A stretch of 64,000 nt of DNA from contig JAPTOF010000006.1 in NCBI GenBank assembly GCA_028554755.1, positions 2,288,501 to 2,352,500 of the forward strand, written 5' to 3'. Below the pieces are notes generated by a model that was not told the DNA's origin, searched no databases, and saw only the letters and a list, made by a program, of their open reading frames with translations. The position numbers were made by a program, and so were the translations under genes. Of the stretch, positions 62,760 to 64,000 are shown one piece after another; positions within the stretch are counted from its first letter, which is position 1; the number at the start of each line of letters is the position of its first letter. Origin of the DNA: Cordia subcordata (lineage: Eukaryota; Streptophyta; Magnoliopsida; Boraginales; Cordiaceae).

Positions 62760-63827
62760 ATGTCAGATTTTGATAAAGCTTGCGATCTCTTCTGGATGTA
62801 TGACTACAAGATTCACTTGTGTCCTGATGGCCGCCCGCACGACCATATCATATGTCCGTTTGTCCACCCGGGTGATCACGTTCGTCGCCGGCACCCCCGG
62901 CAATGTCATTACCACGCCACTCCTTGCCGAGACTTTCCTGGCTGCGGGAGGGGTTACGGCTGCAGGCACGCTCATGGTTCTTTCGAGTCCTTACTCCATC
63001 CCACGACTTTCCACACTCGCTTATGCGACGGAGGACTAGCTTGCCACGCAAGAAGGGGAAGGATATGTCTTCTTGCTCACACCCCGGAAGAATTACGACC
63101 TCCTCACGCTAACAACCAGCTGCTACCGCCTCCGGCATTGCGACCACTGCCGCCCAGGCATATCCAGGTACTCCCACCTCGTCATCCTAACCAGCTGCTT
63201 CCTGGTTACTTTTATCGTCCGCCAAGGCATATCCAAGAACTCCAACCCCGTCAGGCTAACCAGCTTCCGCCGCTTGTGCAACAGCCTCCGTTACTTGTAC
63301 TACTGCGGCCAATACCACCGCCGCCCAGGCATATCCAGGAACTCCCACCTCGTCATGCTAACCAGCTGCTCCCGGGTTACTTCTATCCGCCGCCAAGGCA
63401 TATCCAAGAACTCCAACCCCGTCATGCTAACCAGCTTCCGCCGCAAGTGCCGCCACCTCCGCCACTTGTACCACTGCGGCCAATACCACCGCCACCCAGG
63501 CATATCCAGGAACTCCCACCTCGTCATGCTAACCAGCTGCTCCCGGGTTACTTTTATCCGCCGCCAAGGCATATCCAAGAACTCCAATCCCGTCATGCTA
63601 ACCAGCTTCCGCTGCAGGTGCCACCGCCTCCGTCACTTGCACCACTGCGGCCAAGGCATATCCAAGAAGAACTCCAACCCCGTCATGCTAACCAGCTTCC
63701 GCCGCAGGTGCCGCCGCCTCCGTCACTTGTACCACTGCCGCCAAGACATATCCAAGAACTCGAACCCTGTGATGCTAACCAGCTTCCGCCGCAGGTGTCA
63801 TCGCCCCAAGATATATCCGAGAAATGA
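62760..63827 (+). CDS. RR-TZF-like CCCH zinc-finger protein with long repeat tail
   Basis: A single-exon frame of 355 residues. The N-terminal 114 residues follow the plant RR-TZF plan: an arginine-rich, finger-like segment ('YDYKIHLCPDGRPHDHIICP', 'HPGDHVRRRHPR'), then ZF1 C56-x5-C62-x5-C68-x3-H72, a 16-residue linker ('GSFESLLHPTTFHTRL'), ZF2 C89-x5-C95-x7-C103-x3-H107 and 'TPEEL'. The linker length is the family standard. ZF1 starts with x5 where x7-8 is usual, and ZF2 has x7 where x4 is usual. Known RR-TZF proteins bind AU-rich RNA, shuttle between nucleus and P-bodies and act in mRNA decay and stress or hormone responses. Unlike them, residues about 131-350 are a Pro-rich tandem array. 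A neighbour-related pseudogene on the minus strand at 4242-4844 lacks this intact form. Confidence 0.82.
   Translation: MSDFDKACDLFWMYDYKIHLCPDGRPHDHIICPFVHPGDHVRRRHPRQCHYHATPCRDFPGCGRGYGCRHAHGSFESLLHPTTFHTRLCDGGLACHARRGRICLLAHTPEELRPPHANNQLLPPPALRPLPPRHIQVLPPRHPNQLLPGYFYRPPRHIQELQPRQANQLPPLVQQPPLLVLLRPIPPPPRHIQELPPRHANQLLPGYFYPPPRHIQELQPRHANQLPPQVPPPPPLVPLRPIPPPPRHIQELPPRHANQLLPGYFYPPPRHIQELQSRHANQLPLQVPPPPSLAPLRPRHIQEELQPRHANQLPPQVPPPPSLVPLPPRHIQELEPCDANQLPPQVSSPQDISEK
63150..63808 (+). repeat. 171 bp (57-residue) tandem coding repeat in the TZF gene
   Basis: Units start at 63150, 63321 and 63492 (CCGCCCAGGC/CCACCCAGGC), an exact 171 bp period. Each 57-residue unit consists of half A ('PPRHIQELPPRHANQLLPGY' + FY) and half B ('RHIQELQPRHANQLPPQVPP' + a Pro/Leu stretch). 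After three units only B-type halves follow ('RHIQEELQPRHANQL', 'RHIQELEPCDANQL'). Because the period is a multiple of three and the DNA is GC-rich, the other plus frame (63073-63831) and one minus frame (63300-63596) are also open; these are shadows. Confidence 0.93.
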
Positions 63828-64000
63828 TTGAATCTCCTTTCACTGAAAACATTGCTCCAGAAAATGAGCATATACCCGAAATGCCTGACGAAGATCCGAA
63901 TCCGGTAGATTAGAAAACCGCAAATGGTTGAGAATTTGGTCAATAAAGCACATGGATGAAGGTGGCGTAGATACATATGGGTACCACTGTCTTCTTTACT
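63828..64000. other. TZF 3' flank with an open acidic tail in another frame
   Basis: Directly after the TZF stop (63825-63827), a different plus frame stays open from within the last repeat to a TAG at 63912-63914 and reads 'IESPFTENIAPENEHIPEM' then 'PDEDPNPVD'. It looks more protein-like than random 3'UTR. It may be an ancestral C-terminus lost by frameshift, or chance. Confidence 0.4.

Noticed and set aside
63073..63831. 252-codon ORF in another plus frame of the TZF repeat array
   Set aside because: It lacks the finger motifs and is open only because the 171 bp repeat is GC-rich and in multiples of three. The 62760 frame carries all CCCH residues.

Overview
This is a 64 kb piece of plant nuclear DNA, almost certainly from a eudicot and possibly an asterid (weakly supported). 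The signs are GT-AG introns, an EMF2 polycomb gene, a RABD GTPase, a phytocyanin, a PLS-type PPR gene, short-LTR Copia retrotransposons primed by initiator-Met tRNA, and many Tourist-like and Mutator-like MITEs in AT-rich spacers. I see no prokaryotic, organellar, CRISPR or tRNA features.

Layout. (1) 1-1207: 5' part of a PPR gene, minus strand, running off the window. (2) 1.2-8.9 kb: a transposon-rich graveyard. It holds a Tourist MITE, a 548 bp Mutator-like element with 9 bp target duplication, broken copies of a tandem CCCH zinc-finger (TZF) gene, a broken F-box gene, another MITE and a Copia scrap. (3) 9.4-34.7 kb: one very long, apparently intact minus-strand gene, EMF2 (Polycomb Repressive Complex 2 subunit, VEFS box). 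I could join 21 coding exons into one 629-residue frame. Two nearly full-length Copia elements sit in its introns, one sense (14013-18939, TSD TAACC) and one antisense (26723-31684, TSD AAAAG). MITEs lie in intron 10 and in a putative 5'UTR intron. (4) 38.8-41.9 kb: a plus-strand MYB-related SHAQKYF repressor-type gene in 6 exons. (5) 43.4-47.1 kb: a minus-strand RABD (Rab1) GTPase in 8 exons, convergent with the MYB gene. (6) 49.2-51.4 kb: a 2-oxoglutarate/Fe(II) dioxygenase, minus. (7) 53.5-53.7 kb: a small GRF-type zinc-finger ORF. (8) 55.3-56.0 kb: a GPI-type phytocyanin, minus. (9) 59.4-63.8 kb: an intact F-box/LRR-like gene followed by an intact TZF gene, both plus.

The most striking structure is that the F-box then TZF pair at the right end (plus strand) is repeated at the left end on the minus strand as two pseudogenes. 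Gene order is the same, the spacing is about the same (1.7-1.8 kb), and the downstream noncoding sequence matches. This is an inverted segmental duplication whose two copies bracket about 50 kb. The intact TZF protein has an RR-TZF-like finger region fused to a C-terminal tract of three tandem 57-residue units built on the core motifs RHIQEL and RHANQL. I do not recognise that tract from any described family.

The coding genes do not form one pathway. EMF2 (chromatin silencing) and the MYB (with R/KLFGV-type and EAR-like motifs) are both expected transcriptional repressors; RABD works in ER-Golgi traffic; the dioxygenase and phytocyanin are metabolic and cell-surface proteins. Exon models were made by eye from reading frame, splice sites and family knowledge; no search or alignment program was run.
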